A DNA stretch of 64,000 bases from Streptomyces albipurpureus (GCF_023701525.1 NZ_JAMQAW010000066.1:1-64000); one strand, 5' to 3'; positions 8,459 to 17,943 are shown, counted from the first letter of the stretch. Notes: generated by a model from the sequence alone, not told the origin. Numbers and translations: made by a program.

Positions 8459-9871
8459 GTGTCAAAGGGCCGAAAGAACGGTCTCTACTCAGGGATCTCC
8501 GAGGAGCTGTCCGCTCTGATGCGCACGGGGTGGGCGGACACCGAGCGGCACGACCTGGGCATTGATGAGCAGGCTCCGTACGCGGCCCGGCGCCGCGCCG
8601 CGCTCTCAGCGCGCTTTCCGGGTGAACGCCTCGTGGTTCCCTCCGGAAACCTCAAGGTCCGATCGAACGACGACAGCTACCCGTTCCGGCCGTACACGGG
8701 CTATGTGCACATGACGGGAGACCAGGCCCGGGACGGCGCCCTGGTCCTCGAACCCCGTGCGGACGGCGGCCATGACGCCTACTGCTACCAGCTGCCGCGG
8801 GACAGCAGGAACGACAACGAGTTCTGGACCGGTCCCACGGCCGAACTGTGGATGGGACGGCGCCACTCCCTCGCCGAGTCGGAGCTCGTGCTCGGTCTGC
8901 CCTGCCGGGACGTCCGCACGGCCGCCGCCGACCTGGCCGCCGCCCCCGATGCGCCGACCAGGATCGTACGCGGCGTCGACCCCTCCCTGGAGGCGGCCGT
9001 CGCCACGGACGAGGAGCGCGACGCCGAACTGGAAGAGGCCCTCAGCGATCTCCGCCTCGTCAAGGACGACTGGGAGATCGCGGAGCTCCGCAAGGCGGTG
9101 GACTCCACCGTGCGCGGATTCACCGATGTGGTCGGTGAGCTCTCGGTGGCAATCGCGTCGTCCGAGCGGTGGATCGAGGGCACCTTCTTCCGCCGCGCGC
9201 GCCTTGAGGGCAACTCCGTCGGCTACGGCTCGATCTGCGCCGCGGGTGAGCACGCCACGATCATGCACTGGACGGACAACGACGGCCCGGTGCGCTCCGG
9301 AGACCTGCTCCTGCTCGACGCCGGCGTGGAGACGCGCACCCTCTACACCGCCGACGTCACCCGCACGCTTCCGATCAGCGGAACCTTCACACCCCTGCAG
9401 CGCAAGGTGTACGACGCGGTGTACGAGGCCCAGGAAGCAGGCATGGCCGCCGTCAAGCCCGGCGCCGCGTACCGGGACTTCCACGAAGCGTCCCAGCGCC
9501 ACCTGGCGGCCCGACTGGTCGAGTGGGGCTTCATCGAAGGCCCGGCCGAGCGCGCGTACGAACTCAGTCTCCAGCGGCGCTTCACCATGGCCGGCACCGG
9601 TCATATGCTCGGTCTGGACGTCCATGACTGTGCACAGGCCCGGAACGAGGAGTACGTCGACGGCGTACTGGAGCCGGGCATGGTCCTCACCGTCGAGCCC
9701 GGCCTGTACTTCCAGCCGGACGATCTCACCGTGCCCGAGGAGTGGCGCGGCATCGGCGTCCGGATCGAGGACGATCTGGTCGTGACCGTCGACGGTCATC
9801 AGAATCTGTCGGCTGGCCTGCCACGGTCTGCGGACGATGTCGAGGCGTGGATGGCCCGCTTCGCGGGTTGA
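8459..9871 (+). CDS. pepP: Xaa-Pro aminopeptidase (aminopeptidase P, M24B)
   Basis: This 470-residue cytoplasmic dimetal peptidase releases N-terminal residues preceding proline. An N-terminal AMP_N domain (residues about 25-180, with YRPYTGYVHMTG-like strands and GRRHSLAESE) is followed by the pita-bread M24 domain. The five metal ligands are visible: D287 (LLLLDAGVE), D299 (YTADVTRT), H382 (AGTGHMLGLDVHD), E413 (VLTVEPGLYF) and E437 (GVRIEDDLVV). The GTG at 8459 is preferred because AGAAGG lies 8 bases before it; the GTG at 8450 overlaps that site. A long open frame on the opposite strand is a codon-bias shadow. A strong hairpin follows the stop. Confidence 0.95.
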   Translation: MSKGRKNGLYSGISEELSALMRTGWADTERHDLGIDEQAPYAARRRAALSARFPGERLVVPSGNLKVRSNDDSYPFRPYTGYVHMTGDQARDGALVLEPRADGGHDAYCYQLPRDSRNDNEFWTGPTAELWMGRRHSLAESELVLGLPCRDVRTAAADLAAAPDAPTRIVRGVDPSLEAAVATDEERDAELEEALSDLRLVKDDWEIAELRKAVDSTVRGFTDVVGELSVAIASSERWIEGTFFRRARLEGNSVGYGSICAAGEHATIMHWTDNDGPVRSGDLLLLDAGVETRTLYTADVTRTLPISGTFTPLQRKVYDAVYEAQEAGMAAVKPGAAYRDFHEASQRHLAARLVEWGFIEGPAERAYELSLQRRFTMAGTGHMLGLDVHDCAQARNEEYVDGVLEPGMVLTVEPGLYFQPDDLTVPEEWRGIGVRIEDDLVVTVDGHQNLSAGLPRSADDVEAWMARFAG

Positions 9872-9904
9872 GCACGTCACCAGGGACCCGGTGTTGGAGC
9901 CCCT

Positions 9905-9941
9905 GGTCCGGAAGGGTGCCGGTCGGCCCCCCTTCCGGACC
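9905..9941 (+). terminator. Hairpin terminator after the aminopeptidase P gene
   Basis: A perfect 12-bp stem, GGTCCGGAAGGG (9905-9916) with CCCTTCCGGACC (9930-9941), has a 13-base loop and lies 34 bases after the stop. There is no T-run, as is usual for terminators in streptomycetes. Confidence 0.8.
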
Positions 9942-10254
9942 GGGGGCTCCGATCTGCCCGGCCAGCCGGTGATCCAGTGCCGTCTGCTGTTCGGCCGTAT
10001 CGAAAACCTGGCGTGCCCCGACCCGCCCCCGCATGGCCAGTCCCGGAGACCGCATGCCCGCCTGCCCGCCTGACCGCCCACTCGCCCGTCGGTGGTCCAC
10101 TGCCTTGAACACCTGAGCAGGAGTGAGAACACTCGGCTGGCGTCGCCGATCCGGCCCCGCCCCACTGACACCTGCTCTGAGTCCCCCGCAGGCTCTACCG
10201 TCCAGGGATCAACGGTCGGGAACACCGGCTCCGGAGGGTGAAAGGGAGCGAGGG
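9942..10254. other. Intergenic region, no gene recognised
   Basis: This lies between the terminator after the aminopeptidase gene and the end of the DUF2316 gene. No coding signal or further repeat was recognised. Confidence 0.5.
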
Positions 10255-10569
10255 TCAGGACGTTGTGGACTTGTGCCGCGGGGCTTCGCGCAGTGAGAAC
10301 CACATCCGGGCCAGCAGGCGGGAGCGTTTGGTCAGCACCGTGTAGGCGGTGGGCTGGTGCCCGGCGTCGCGCGCGGCTTGTTCGAGGTAGTCGCGCAGTT
10401 GCCACACATCGACCGGATCGGCCGCTGGGTCGGCCTGGAGTGTGGAGTGCAACCGGTGAGGCGTGAAGTGGAGATCCGTCGCGACTTCACGCGATGTCAA
10501 GCCGGACAGGGCGAGGTTACTCTTCAACTCCTCACTGGTCTGGTGCCGTTCCGCGGGGTTCAGCGTCAT
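10255..10569 (-). CDS. DUF2316 family protein
   Basis: This small 104-residue protein matches the DUF2316 family. It begins MTLNPAERHQTSEELKSN, has a helix-turn-helix-like pair (LSGLTSREVATDLHFTPHRLH, residues 21-41), then the characteristic DPVDVWQLRDYLEQAARDAG and a C-terminal VLTKRSRLLARMWF. Members are short predicted HTH proteins of unknown target. The ATG at 10569 is the first Met in the conserved part; the frame is open far upstream but is not protein-like there. It stands alone. Confidence 0.8.
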   Translation of the reverse strand: MTLNPAERHQTSEELKSNLALSGLTSREVATDLHFTPHRLHSTLQADPAADPVDVWQLRDYLEQAARDAGHQPTAYTVLTKRSRLLARMWFSLREAPRHKSTTS

Positions 10570-10971
10570 GAGCTCGCTCGTTTCCGTGATCTCGCGGCGG
10601 CGCTGGACGGGCTCCGACCCGCCGGTGCCCCGCTGGGAAGACCCCCTGCGGACCGGGACCACAAGTCCCGACCCGACCGGCAACGTTACTGGTGCCCGGC
10701 TCGGTCTCGCCTCACTTACCGGGATGGCACAACACACGGTTCGGCCCATGGGACCGTCATTCCGCTGCCTGGCCGCTGCTGATCTTGGAAGGCCCCCATC
10801 CATATCGCCCCTGCGCCACGGCGTGGCCCCGAACACCGCGAGACGTGTCACCCAGGTCCATCCGCGAGAGCCGAAGAAGATATGGCCGGCGATGTCGAGA
10901 ACCCGTGGCTGGCTTCGTCCCAGGAGTGAACGCGGCCAAGATGGGTCGCACCAGTAACGAGGAGAAGAACG
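10570..10971. other. Intergenic region between divergent genes, no gene recognised
   Basis: This 402-bp gap lies between the divergent DUF2316 and DGPF genes and should hold both promoters, including a possible ECF-type one. I see no convincing promoter boxes and no protein-like reading frame. Confidence 0.5.
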
Positions 10972-11379
10972 ATGGCCAAGTACCTGCTGCTCAAGCACTA
11001 TCGCGGCGCCCCGGCCGCGGTCAACGACGTGCCCATGGACCAGTGGACGCCTCAGGAGATCTCGGCGCATGTGCAGTACATGCAGGACTTCGCGGCCCGC
11101 CTTGAGGGAACCGGGGAGTTCGTCGACGGTCAGGCGCTCGCCCCCGAGGGGACGTACGTCCGATACGACGGCGAGGGTCGCCCGCCGGTCACCGACGGCC
11201 CCTTCGCCGAGACCAAGGACCTCATCGCCGGCTGGATGGTGATCGACGTCGACAGCTACGAGCGCGCCATCGAACTGGCCGGGGAACTGTCAGCCGCCCC
11301 CGGGGCGGGCGGGAAGCCCATCCACGAGTGGCTGGAGGTACGCCCGTTCCTGGCCGCGCCGCCCACCATCACGGAGTGA
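10972..11379 (+). CDS. YCII-related DGPF-domain protein, partner of ECF42-type sigma factor
   Basis: The 135-residue protein carries the YCII-like fold with the hallmark TDGPFAETKDLIAGWMVIDVDSY (residues about 73-95) and an N-terminal MAKYLLLKHYRG. DGPF proteins are the conserved genomic partners of ECF42 sigma factors, and their exact role is unsettled. An AGGAG-type site (AACGAGGAGAAG) precedes the ATG. The stop overlaps the GTG of the sigma gene, so the two are co-translated. Confidence 0.92.
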   Translation: MAKYLLLKHYRGAPAAVNDVPMDQWTPQEISAHVQYMQDFAARLEGTGEFVDGQALAPEGTYVRYDGEGRPPVTDGPFAETKDLIAGWMVIDVDSYERAIELAGELSAAPGAGGKPIHEWLEVRPFLAAPPTITE

Positions 11380-12530
11380 GCTCCGAGATGAACGAGGCCC
11401 TCCTGCGGAGCCTCACGCCGAGTGTGCTCGGGATCCTCGTCCGCCGTGGAGCTGGCTTCGCGGCGGCCGAGGACGCCGTGCAGGACGCTCTGGTCGAGGC
11501 CGTCCGCGTCTGGCCGGCCGCGGAACCGCGGGACCCGAAGGGCTGGCTGGTGACCGTGGCCTGGCGCAAGTTCCTCGACGTGGCCCGGGCGGACGCTGCC
11601 CGCCGCCGCCGTGAGGACCTCGTCGACGAGGAACCGGCGCCCGAGGCGGCACACGCGGCCGACGACACCCTCCAGCTCTACTTCCTGTGCGCCCACCCAT
11701 CGCTGACGCCGTCGTCCGCGGTCGCGCTCACGTTGCGCGCCGTCGGAGGTCTGACCACCCGCCAGATCGCCCAGGCCTACCTGGTGCCCGAGGCGACCAT
11801 GGCGCAGCGCATCAGCCGGGCCAAACGCACCGTCTCCGGAGTGCGGTTCGACCAGCCCGGCGACGTCGCCACCGTGCTACGCGTCCTCTACCTGGTCTTC
11901 AACGAGGGCTATTCCGGCGAGGTCGACGTCGCCGCCGAGGCCATTCGACTCACCCGGCAGCTCTCGGCCGCGTTCGACCACCCCGAAGTGGCCGGGCTGC
12001 TCGCCCTCATGCTGCTCCACCATGCCCGGCGCGCGGCCCGGACCGCACCCGACGGCAGCCTGGTGCCGCTCGCCGAGCAGGACCGCGGTCGGTGGGACAC
12101 CGAGTTGATCGCCGAGGGCGTCGAGATCCTCCAGGCGGCCCTCGCCCGTGACCGGCTGGGCGAATTCCAGGCGCAGGCCGCCATCGCGGCACTCCACGCT
12201 GACGCGCCCACCGCGGAGGAGACCGACTGGGTGCAGATCGTCGAGTGGTACGACGAGCTCGCGCACCTCACCGACAGCCCGGTTGTCCGGCTCAACCGCG
12301 CGGTGGCCGTCGGCGAGGCCGACGGACCGCGTGCCGGCCTGGCGGCGCTCATGGTGCTTGACGACTCGCTGCCCCGCTACGCCGCGGTGTCGGCGTACCT
12401 CCACGAGCGCGACGGCGATCCGGCGACGGCGGCACGGTTGTACGCCGAGGCAGCCCAGCAGGCCCCCAACCTCGCCGAGCGCGACCATCTGACGCGCCAG
12501 GCGGCCCGGCTCAACGCCCGCAGGCGCTGA
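11376..12530 (+). CDS. ECF RNA polymerase sigma factor, ECF42-type, with C-terminal TPR-like extension
   Basis: This 384-residue sigma factor is about twice the usual ECF length. Region sigma-2 (residues about 10-75) includes GFAAAEDAVQDALVEAVRVWP and PKGWLVTVAWRKFLDVARA. Region sigma-4 (about 105-155) has LTPSSAVALTLRAVGGLTTRQIAQAYLVPEATMAQRISRAKRT. The remaining 220 residues are helical and TPR-like (YSGEVDVAAEAIRLTRQL, LNRAVAVGEADGP, QQAPNLAERDHL), as in the ECF42/SigJ-like group, where this extension is needed for activity. The GTG at 11376 is chosen for its coupling to the DGPF stop; the ATG at 11388 is an alternative. No anti-sigma gene is present, in line with the group. Confidence 0.92.
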   Translation: MSSEMNEALLRSLTPSVLGILVRRGAGFAAAEDAVQDALVEAVRVWPAAEPRDPKGWLVTVAWRKFLDVARADAARRRREDLVDEEPAPEAAHAADDTLQLYFLCAHPSLTPSSAVALTLRAVGGLTTRQIAQAYLVPEATMAQRISRAKRTVSGVRFDQPGDVATVLRVLYLVFNEGYSGEVDVAAEAIRLTRQLSAAFDHPEVAGLLALMLLHHARRAARTAPDGSLVPLAEQDRGRWDTELIAEGVEILQAALARDRLGEFQAQAAIAALHADAPTAEETDWVQIVEWYDELAHLTDSPVVRLNRAVAVGEADGPRAGLAALMVLDDSLPRYAAVSAYLHERDGDPATAARLYAEAAQQAPNLAERDHLTRQAARLNARRR

Positions 12531-12608
12531 GAGGTGCGGCTGCTGGTTCGACCGGCACCACCCGTGCATCCGGCTCCGACCGGTCCCGACCTGGCCGGAG
12601 GATCGCCG

Positions 12609-12695
12609 TTCACCGCCGTAGGTGTTGGCGATCATTCGCGCCCATCGGGCGAAGTCGACGTCAGTGACGGGACGCAGGAGATAGGGATCGGTCAC
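12609..12695 (-). pseudogene. N-terminal stub of a GNAT-like acetyltransferase
   Basis: From a GTG at 12695 with a GGA site, the - strand reads TDPYLLRPVTDVDFARWARM, then IANTYG. This is the typical first beta-strand and helix of GNAT-type N-acetyltransferases. Homology stops after about 29 residues and nothing downstream continues the fold. It looks like the truncated start of a lost gene. The family call rests on a short match. Confidence 0.4.
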
Positions 12696-13297
12696 CGTGA
12701 CTGTCCAACGGAGATCAACCCTCGACGCGATCGAGTTTTCCGGCGGCCACCGATCGTACTGCTCGGAACGATCACGCGGCACCCGGTCCGTGGTCGTCGA
12801 CCGCGGCGATCCACTGCCACGGACGCTGGATCGGACGGTCGGTCCGGGCGCCGCGGAAGGGGACATCGCGTTCGTCGCGCGTAGGCCGGTTCCTCACGCG
12901 GCAACCGACGAGGTCATCGAGCGGATACCCCAGGTGCCGTGCGGCCCGCCGCTCTGTCGGCGGTCATATGCGGCGGGCGGTGGTCTTGTTGGTCGTAGCC
13001 CAAAGGCGTACGCGCCGACGGGGGCGGGCATCTCCAGAACTCGCTGGCCGAACCGCTGCGGTGCGGGTGATGGCCGTGCGGACGCCGGGGTCTTTGAGCC
13101 GACCGGAGAGACAGCGAGGTGGCGAACCCGCGCACGATCCGGCCATGTTCGGGCTCGGCGGCGAGGGCGAGCTGGCCGTTGAGCCGGGTCTCGAACCGGC
13201 GGGGCGTCTTGACGATCGCCGGGCGAACACCGTAGGCCACGAGGGCCGGGGCCGTCCGCCGCTCGCGGACAGCCCCGGACGGTTGCTGAGCGGGACG
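12696..13297. other. Intergenic region, no intact gene recognised
   Basis: This lies between the GNAT-like stub and the end of the M4 protease gene. A - strand frame at about 13085-13240 (PAIVKTPRRFETRLNGQL ...) has some protein character and may be gene debris, but I cannot assign it. Confidence 0.4.
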
Positions 13298-15406
13298 TCA
13301 GAAGGAGAGTTTCCAGCTGTGGATGGAGGAGAGCCCCCAGCTGTCATCGGACTGCGCTCTGAGGTTCCAGGTGCCGTTCGCGGTCTCCGCGGAGGCGTCC
13401 ACGGCGAGGGTGGCGGTGTAGCCGCCGCCTTCGTACCAGTTGCCGTTCGCGAGGGGGTAGACGGTGCCGTCCGGTGCCACCAATTCCAGGAGGGGGGTGG
13501 TGTCATTGAGAATGGAGAGGTCGACAAGGAGGATGGTGGGGGCGTTGCCGTTGACCCCGGTGACGGTGATCGGTGAGGAGACCTTCGCTCCAGGGCTGCC
13601 GTCCGGAAGGGGGCCCGGGATCGGGACGCTGGAGGTGTTCTCGAAGACCGGGCCGGACGGCCTCGGGGCGCCACCGGGGCGGGTGCCGACGTTGACGGCG
13701 CCCCAGGCGTGCATCACATTCCGATAGGTGGCCGAGGTGGCGCCGTAGAGGTCGGCCGCCGCCGAGAGGGTGGCGGCGCGGGCTCCGGCGTAGTCCGTGG
13801 TGGAGGTCATATAGACGGTGAGCGCCCGGTACCAGATCTTCGCTGCCGCGTTCCGTCCGATGCGGGTGACGGGCAGACCGTCATGGGTGCGGCTGTTGTA
13901 GGAGACTCCGTTGACGGTCTTGGTGCCGCTGCCCTCGGAGGCCAGATAGAACCAGTGGTTGGCCGGGCCGGCGCCGTAGCGCTTGTTGCCGCTCGAAGCG
14001 ATACGGGGGTGCCAGTAGTCCGCGTAGGCGCCGGTCCTGGAGGGCTGGTCCATAGGGCGCGTGAAGTCACGCTCCCTGCCGGTGTAGGTCTTCTCACGGA
14101 TCAGGTAGTCGCCGACGTCATGGGCGTTGTCGGCGCTGAACTCCACCGCGGCGGCGAAGATATCGCTGTTCGCCTCAGCCAGTGGGCCGGCCTCACCGTA
14201 GTAGGAGAACTTGGCGGTGGCGGCGCTGAGGCCGCGTACCATCTCGTGCGCCGTGGCCTCGACGCCGGTGTCCGGATTGGTCCCGCCATCGCCATAGGTC
14301 ACACAGAAGCAGGTGTCCCGCCAGAAGGAGTTGAAACGGTCGTTGACGCTCCAGTGGACACGGGATGAACCGCCGTCACCGTCGTTGCGGATGCCATAGC
14401 GGTTGTGCTCATCCACGAAGTAGTCCCAGGTGACCTGGGCTCCGTACGCGGCGTCCACGGCGTCGGTCTGTCTGTTCGCGGAGGTGCCGTCGCCCCAGAT
14501 GTTGTCGGTGTCGGAGACGAGTTTGCCTATGACCTCCTGATATGAGTTGCCGAGGTCATAGGTTCGGTGGCTTCCACGAGCGGTGTCGGTCAGGTTGTAG
14601 TTGGAGCCGAACTTGTAGACTCCGAGGTTGACCTCGCCGCTGTGCCGGCTGTGGCCGATGCCGCTGTCTCTGCGCAGGGCGTCATGGCGCGGGAGTTGGG
14701 CGCCGGCCTTGGCGTCGGCGGGCCGGCTCTGACCGGTGCCGCTGCTCTGCACGGCCTCGCGCCGGTGGAGTTCGGCGCCGGTGGTGGCATCGGTGACGAT
14801 GTGCAGTTCGCTGGGGGTGCCATCGGGCTGGATGCCGTTGACCACGGATTCCCAGGCGAGGACCGGGCGACCGGAGACAGCCCAGACCACCGCACGCGGG
14901 GCCCGAGCGAGTTTGGTGCTGGTGCTTCCCTCTTCCTTGGCCCGGGTCAGGGAGAGGGCCTTGGCCGATGCGGCGCTGCGGGCGGGGGTGGTGCTGGGGA
15001 CGGAGATCCGGGCCGTGGTGGCCCTGGTCACGCTCTTCATGGCGCCGGTCGCGGTGGTGTGGACGATCAGGTCGCCGCCGAGGACGGGCAGCCCGCCGTA
15101 GGTGCGCTCGTACCGGGTGTGCACGGTGCCGTCCGCGTCCGTGAGCACGCTGCGCGGCACCAGACGCTCCTTGCCGCCAAGACCGAGCGCGGCAGCGGTC
15201 CTGGCACGGCTGACGGTGGCGTCAGCGAGCAGGGCCGCTTGCTGCGCGGGGCTGAGTTTCGCGGGCAGGGCGCCCGCCCGGACCGGCGCGGCCGGTGGAG
15301 TTGTTGCCGTGGGCGCGGCGCCCGCGGCAGGGGATGGCAGGGCCACGGTGAAGAGCGCGGCGGAGGCGAGGAACGCGGTCGAGACCTTGAGGGATAACCG
15401 TCTCAA
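13298..15406 (-). CDS. Secreted M4-family (thermolysin-like) metalloprotease homologue with P-domain; zinc motif altered
   Basis: This 702-residue secreted protein has a signal peptide (RRLSLK then a hydrophobic stretch ending LPSPAAGA, about 30 residues), an FTP/PepSY propeptide (to about residue 210) and an M4 catalytic domain (about 255-590). It ends with a C-terminal P/homoB domain (FENTSSVPIPGPLPDGSPGA to the end). The zinc motif HExxH reads HEMVR (387-391): the second His is Arg (codon CGC, one base from CAC). The third ligand, E411, is kept, but in LAEANSD rather than NEAxSD. The transition-state His region (GPANHWFYLASEGS) is present. The TTG start at 15406 follows AGAAGGAG at 5 bases. 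It may be catalytically dead unless the change is a sequencing error. Confidence 0.9.
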   Translation of the reverse strand: MRRLSLKVSTAFLASAALFTVALPSPAAGAAPTATTPPAAPVRAGALPAKLSPAQQAALLADATVSRARTAAALGLGGKERLVPRSVLTDADGTVHTRYERTYGGLPVLGGDLIVHTTATGAMKSVTRATTARISVPSTTPARSAASAKALSLTRAKEEGSTSTKLARAPRAVVWAVSGRPVLAWESVVNGIQPDGTPSELHIVTDATTGAELHRREAVQSSGTGQSRPADAKAGAQLPRHDALRRDSGIGHSRHSGEVNLGVYKFGSNYNLTDTARGSHRTYDLGNSYQEVIGKLVSDTDNIWGDGTSANRQTDAVDAAYGAQVTWDYFVDEHNRYGIRNDGDGGSSRVHWSVNDRFNSFWRDTCFCVTYGDGGTNPDTGVEATAHEMVRGLSAATAKFSYYGEAGPLAEANSDIFAAAVEFSADNAHDVGDYLIREKTYTGRERDFTRPMDQPSRTGAYADYWHPRIASSGNKRYGAGPANHWFYLASEGSGTKTVNGVSYNSRTHDGLPVTRIGRNAAAKIWYRALTVYMTSTTDYAGARAATLSAAADLYGATSATYRNVMHAWGAVNVGTRPGGAPRPSGPVFENTSSVPIPGPLPDGSPGAKVSSPITVTGVNGNAPTILLVDLSILNDTTPLLELVAPDGTVYPLANGNWYEGGGYTATLAVDASAETANGTWNLRAQSDDSWGLSSIHSWKLSF

Positions 15407-16647
15407 GTGGACTCCTTCTGCGGGCGGCCGTACGTTGCGGCCGGTACGGGTGGCCCGTCCGGCAGGCCGTGCCGGACGGCAGAGCTGTGCTGTGCGGATG
15501 ACGAGGCGCATCGGGATGGCGGGAGGGGTGGACGCCCCTGGGCCGGGCAGTGCGGGACCTCAGCTGTATGTATGTGAGGTAGGGCGCCTGACAACAATGT
15601 GAAGCGTGACACCAGAGATACAGATAGGACAGGAGTGATTCAGGAGTTGGCCCGAACTCATCGGCGGGCCGAGATCGGCTCACAGAAACCGTGAACGGTC
15701 CCTACGGTGAGGAGTTCCACGCCGTCCTGGTCCGGGTTGACAGAGCGCGGCCAGTTCGGGCAGGTCAGGCACCCGATGGGCATGACCCATACGTACCGAC
15801 GACCTGTACAACAACACGTGGCGGAAGGGGGCGGCGGACGCCTGCGGGCACGCGGTATCGGCGTGATTCGGATTTCTCTGTGACGCCTTGGAGAGCGTGA
15901 GCCCGATGGGTGCTAGGGGCGTGATGGGGATCGGGCGCCAGATGGGGCCGTCCCGACTCGTCGCAGGCGGCAGGCGGCAGGGCCGCCGCGCTCCCCCGGG
16001 CCGGCTTCATCGTCGAGGCTCACCAGACTCTCGCCTCGGCCGAAAACACGCTCGGGGGAATCCTTACTCGCGCGCCGCCAGCCCGATACGCCCCAGGCCC
16101 CCATCTGGTGAGTCGACGGAGGCACGGCAGAGGACCGTGTCAACCGCCCGGGACCCTGCTAGGCGAAGCCCCCTGTCCCATGCGCCCGTTGGTCTCCAAG
16201 GTGGCTATGGGTCCGCGCGCGGCGATACGGCGGCCACCGCACGGAGATCCCGTGGAGCCGACGCAAGCGTCCGCAGGCCGAGGGGCGTCGTGGTCCCGTC
16301 CAGAAGTAGTTGGTCGAGCCAACTCCTGGCGTGGAGGCCAACTCCTGGCGTGGAGTGAAGGCGCATCATGGCGTCGTATCAGCCAGCCCGTGTCGGGTGC
16401 CCAGGGATGGCGCTGTAGCCGAGTCGCCCAGCGAATGCCGGTGAAACGCCACGGCCGATGGGATGGATCAGGTACTCGGTCTCGCCTCCTCGTACCTCAA
16501 GGGGTGGCCGGGACCATGCCGAGGCGCGGTGGGCGGAGTCGCTGACGATGATCGTGGCGAAGTCCGCGATGGCCTTCGCGGTGGCGGGTTGATGATCCAA
16601 CCACGTGACACCCAGGAGTCAGGGGTCATGGCCTCTTGCCCCGGAGA
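15407..16647. other. Long region without a recognisable gene
   Basis: These 1.2 kb contain only short overlapping open frames with Arg/Pro/Gly-rich composition. I recognise no family on either strand, so this may be decayed sequence. It contains a small tandem repeat at 16319-16355. The protease promoter should be at the left end, upstream of 15406. Confidence 0.5.
16319..16355. repeat. Two tandem copies of an 18-bp unit
   Basis: The unit CCAACTCCTGGCGTGGAG occurs at 16319-16336 and again at 16338-16355, separated by one base. It is exact and lies in non-coding sequence. Probably a local slippage duplication. Confidence 0.8.
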
Positions 16648-17412
16648 TCATTCAACCTTCCTCCCTCCCATGGGCAGTTCGGGTAGATCGCCCAGGTCAA
16701 GGGCCTCCCTGACCGCCGACAAGCAGGTGCGGACGTCTTCACGAGCTCGTTGGTCCGCCGCACTGGCCCGCCCCGGAGGGCATAGGGAGCGTAGGCGCTC
16801 TCCGTCCAGATTGATCTGGGCGACTATCTGTCGCCTTTTGCGCCGGACGTGTTCGGGCACCAACCCGAGAGGCGAGGCCACGACGTTCATCACCACATGG
16901 AGCTGGGGGCTGTCCGCCTTCGCCCACCATTTCTTCCAGTCCAAGGACACCGCCATGGACTCGTTGAGTGCCCCGATGGTGCTCTGGTACGAGAATGGCA
17001 GACCGCAGTCAAAGGCCAGGGAGAGTGTCAGCCAGCCATCCTGTCCGGCCTCCGCTCTGGCCCCCGGGTGGGGCGCGAGCATCTCCAGTGCATCGTCAGC
17101 GGCGGTCAGTAGGAGCAGTGCTTCGGTGTCCTCGTGGGTGGGGATGCCCGCGGGATTGACCAACGCCGCGTCGAAGGAGGCTTTTCCGGCCGCGACGACG
17201 CCGCAGGCTCTGGTGTCGGTGAGTGGGGTTCCCCCGAGTTCTTCGGCGTATGAACTCTGGATCTGCGCGATGTGTGCCCTGACCAGCTCACCGAAGGCGG
17301 CGACGTCTTCTTCGTCCTCTTCGGCGAGGAGTTCGGTGAGGTGATGCACTGTTTCCTCATCGGCTTCACCATCCAGTTCGCCCATCAATTGCCAGAACTG
17401 GTCCTGGTGCAC
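16648..17412 (-). CDS. DUF4240-like protein
   Basis: This 254-residue cytoplasmic, acidic protein begins (V)HQDQFWQLMGELDGEAD. Its first 80 residues follow the DUF4240 pattern: an FW start, then LTELLAEEDEEDVAAFGELV. The second half (GWLTLSLAFDCGLPFSY ... MAVSLDWKKWWAKADSPQLHVVMNV) is unassigned. The GTG at 17412 is chosen because GGGGAG lies 7 bases upstream; the longer frame is not protein-like. It has no operon partner. Confidence 0.6.
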   Translation of the reverse strand: MHQDQFWQLMGELDGEADEETVHHLTELLAEEDEEDVAAFGELVRAHIAQIQSSYAEELGGTPLTDTRACGVVAAGKASFDAALVNPAGIPTHEDTEALLLLTAADDALEMLAPHPGARAEAGQDGWLTLSLAFDCGLPFSYQSTIGALNESMAVSLDWKKWWAKADSPQLHVVMNVVASPLGLVPEHVRRKRRQIVAQINLDGERLRSLCPPGRASAADQRAREDVRTCLSAVREALDLGDLPELPMGGRKVE

Positions 17413-17858
17413 CGCTGACTCCCCGTTGTCGCTCTTCCGTGTGCGCAGTGTCGCAGAAGCGGCGGGCCCCATGATGTCCGGGCTCCCGCCCCTGGATGTC
17501 CGCGTCCCCAGCCGCTGAGGAACTGCCAGGACAACCGGCGTCACGGCCCCTTGGAGCGACCGGTCTTGGGGGTTGGGGCCGCACCGGGGGCGCGCGGAGC
17601 TGATCTGGCCCTGGGTTCGCGGGCACCCTGGCGGGAACGGGCGACGGTGCTACCGCTCGCACTCGGCATCGGGATCGATCCGCCCCGCAGGCCGCGCGGA
17701 CTGCACGTCGCGATGAGCATGCTTTCTCGGGGCCGTCCGCTCCCCCGTACCCCGGGCAACGGCCGCATCCTCCCCTGGACCAGGACACGATGACCGCGGA
17801 CCAGTCCTGCCAAGGATCTACCTATCGTTCCTGCCAAGGACTACCTCCCGTGAAGCAG
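17413..17858. other. Intergenic region with a short imperfect direct repeat
   Basis: No gene is recognised. At about 17806-17846 two imperfect copies of CCTGCCAAGGA(T)CTACCT occur. The DUF4240 promoter should lie at the left end. Confidence 0.5.
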
Positions 17859-17897
17859 GCCTGGCCCCGGCAGCGATGACGCTGCCCGGGGCCAGGC
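17859..17897 (-). terminator. Hairpin terminator downstream of the TerB-like gene
   Basis: A very strong stem, GCCTGGCCCCGGCAGC (17859-17874) against GCTGCCCGGGGCCAGGC (17881-17897), has one bulged base and a 6-base loop. It sits 47 bases after the - strand TerB-like stop. Confidence 0.8.
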
Positions 17898-17943
17898 CTT
17901 GCGTTGCTCGCGGAAGCCCCAGGTGATGATGCCTAGAACCTGA

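Noticed and set aside
8606..10405. A 599-codon open frame on the - strand over the aminopeptidase P gene
   Set aside because: It is antisense to a clearly conserved enzyme and has the Arg/Gly/Ala-rich composition expected from a GC-biased shadow frame.
15407..16647. Possible small genes in the gap between the protease and the DUF4240-like gene
   Set aside because: The open frames overlap one another on both strands, lack ribosome sites and show no family pattern.
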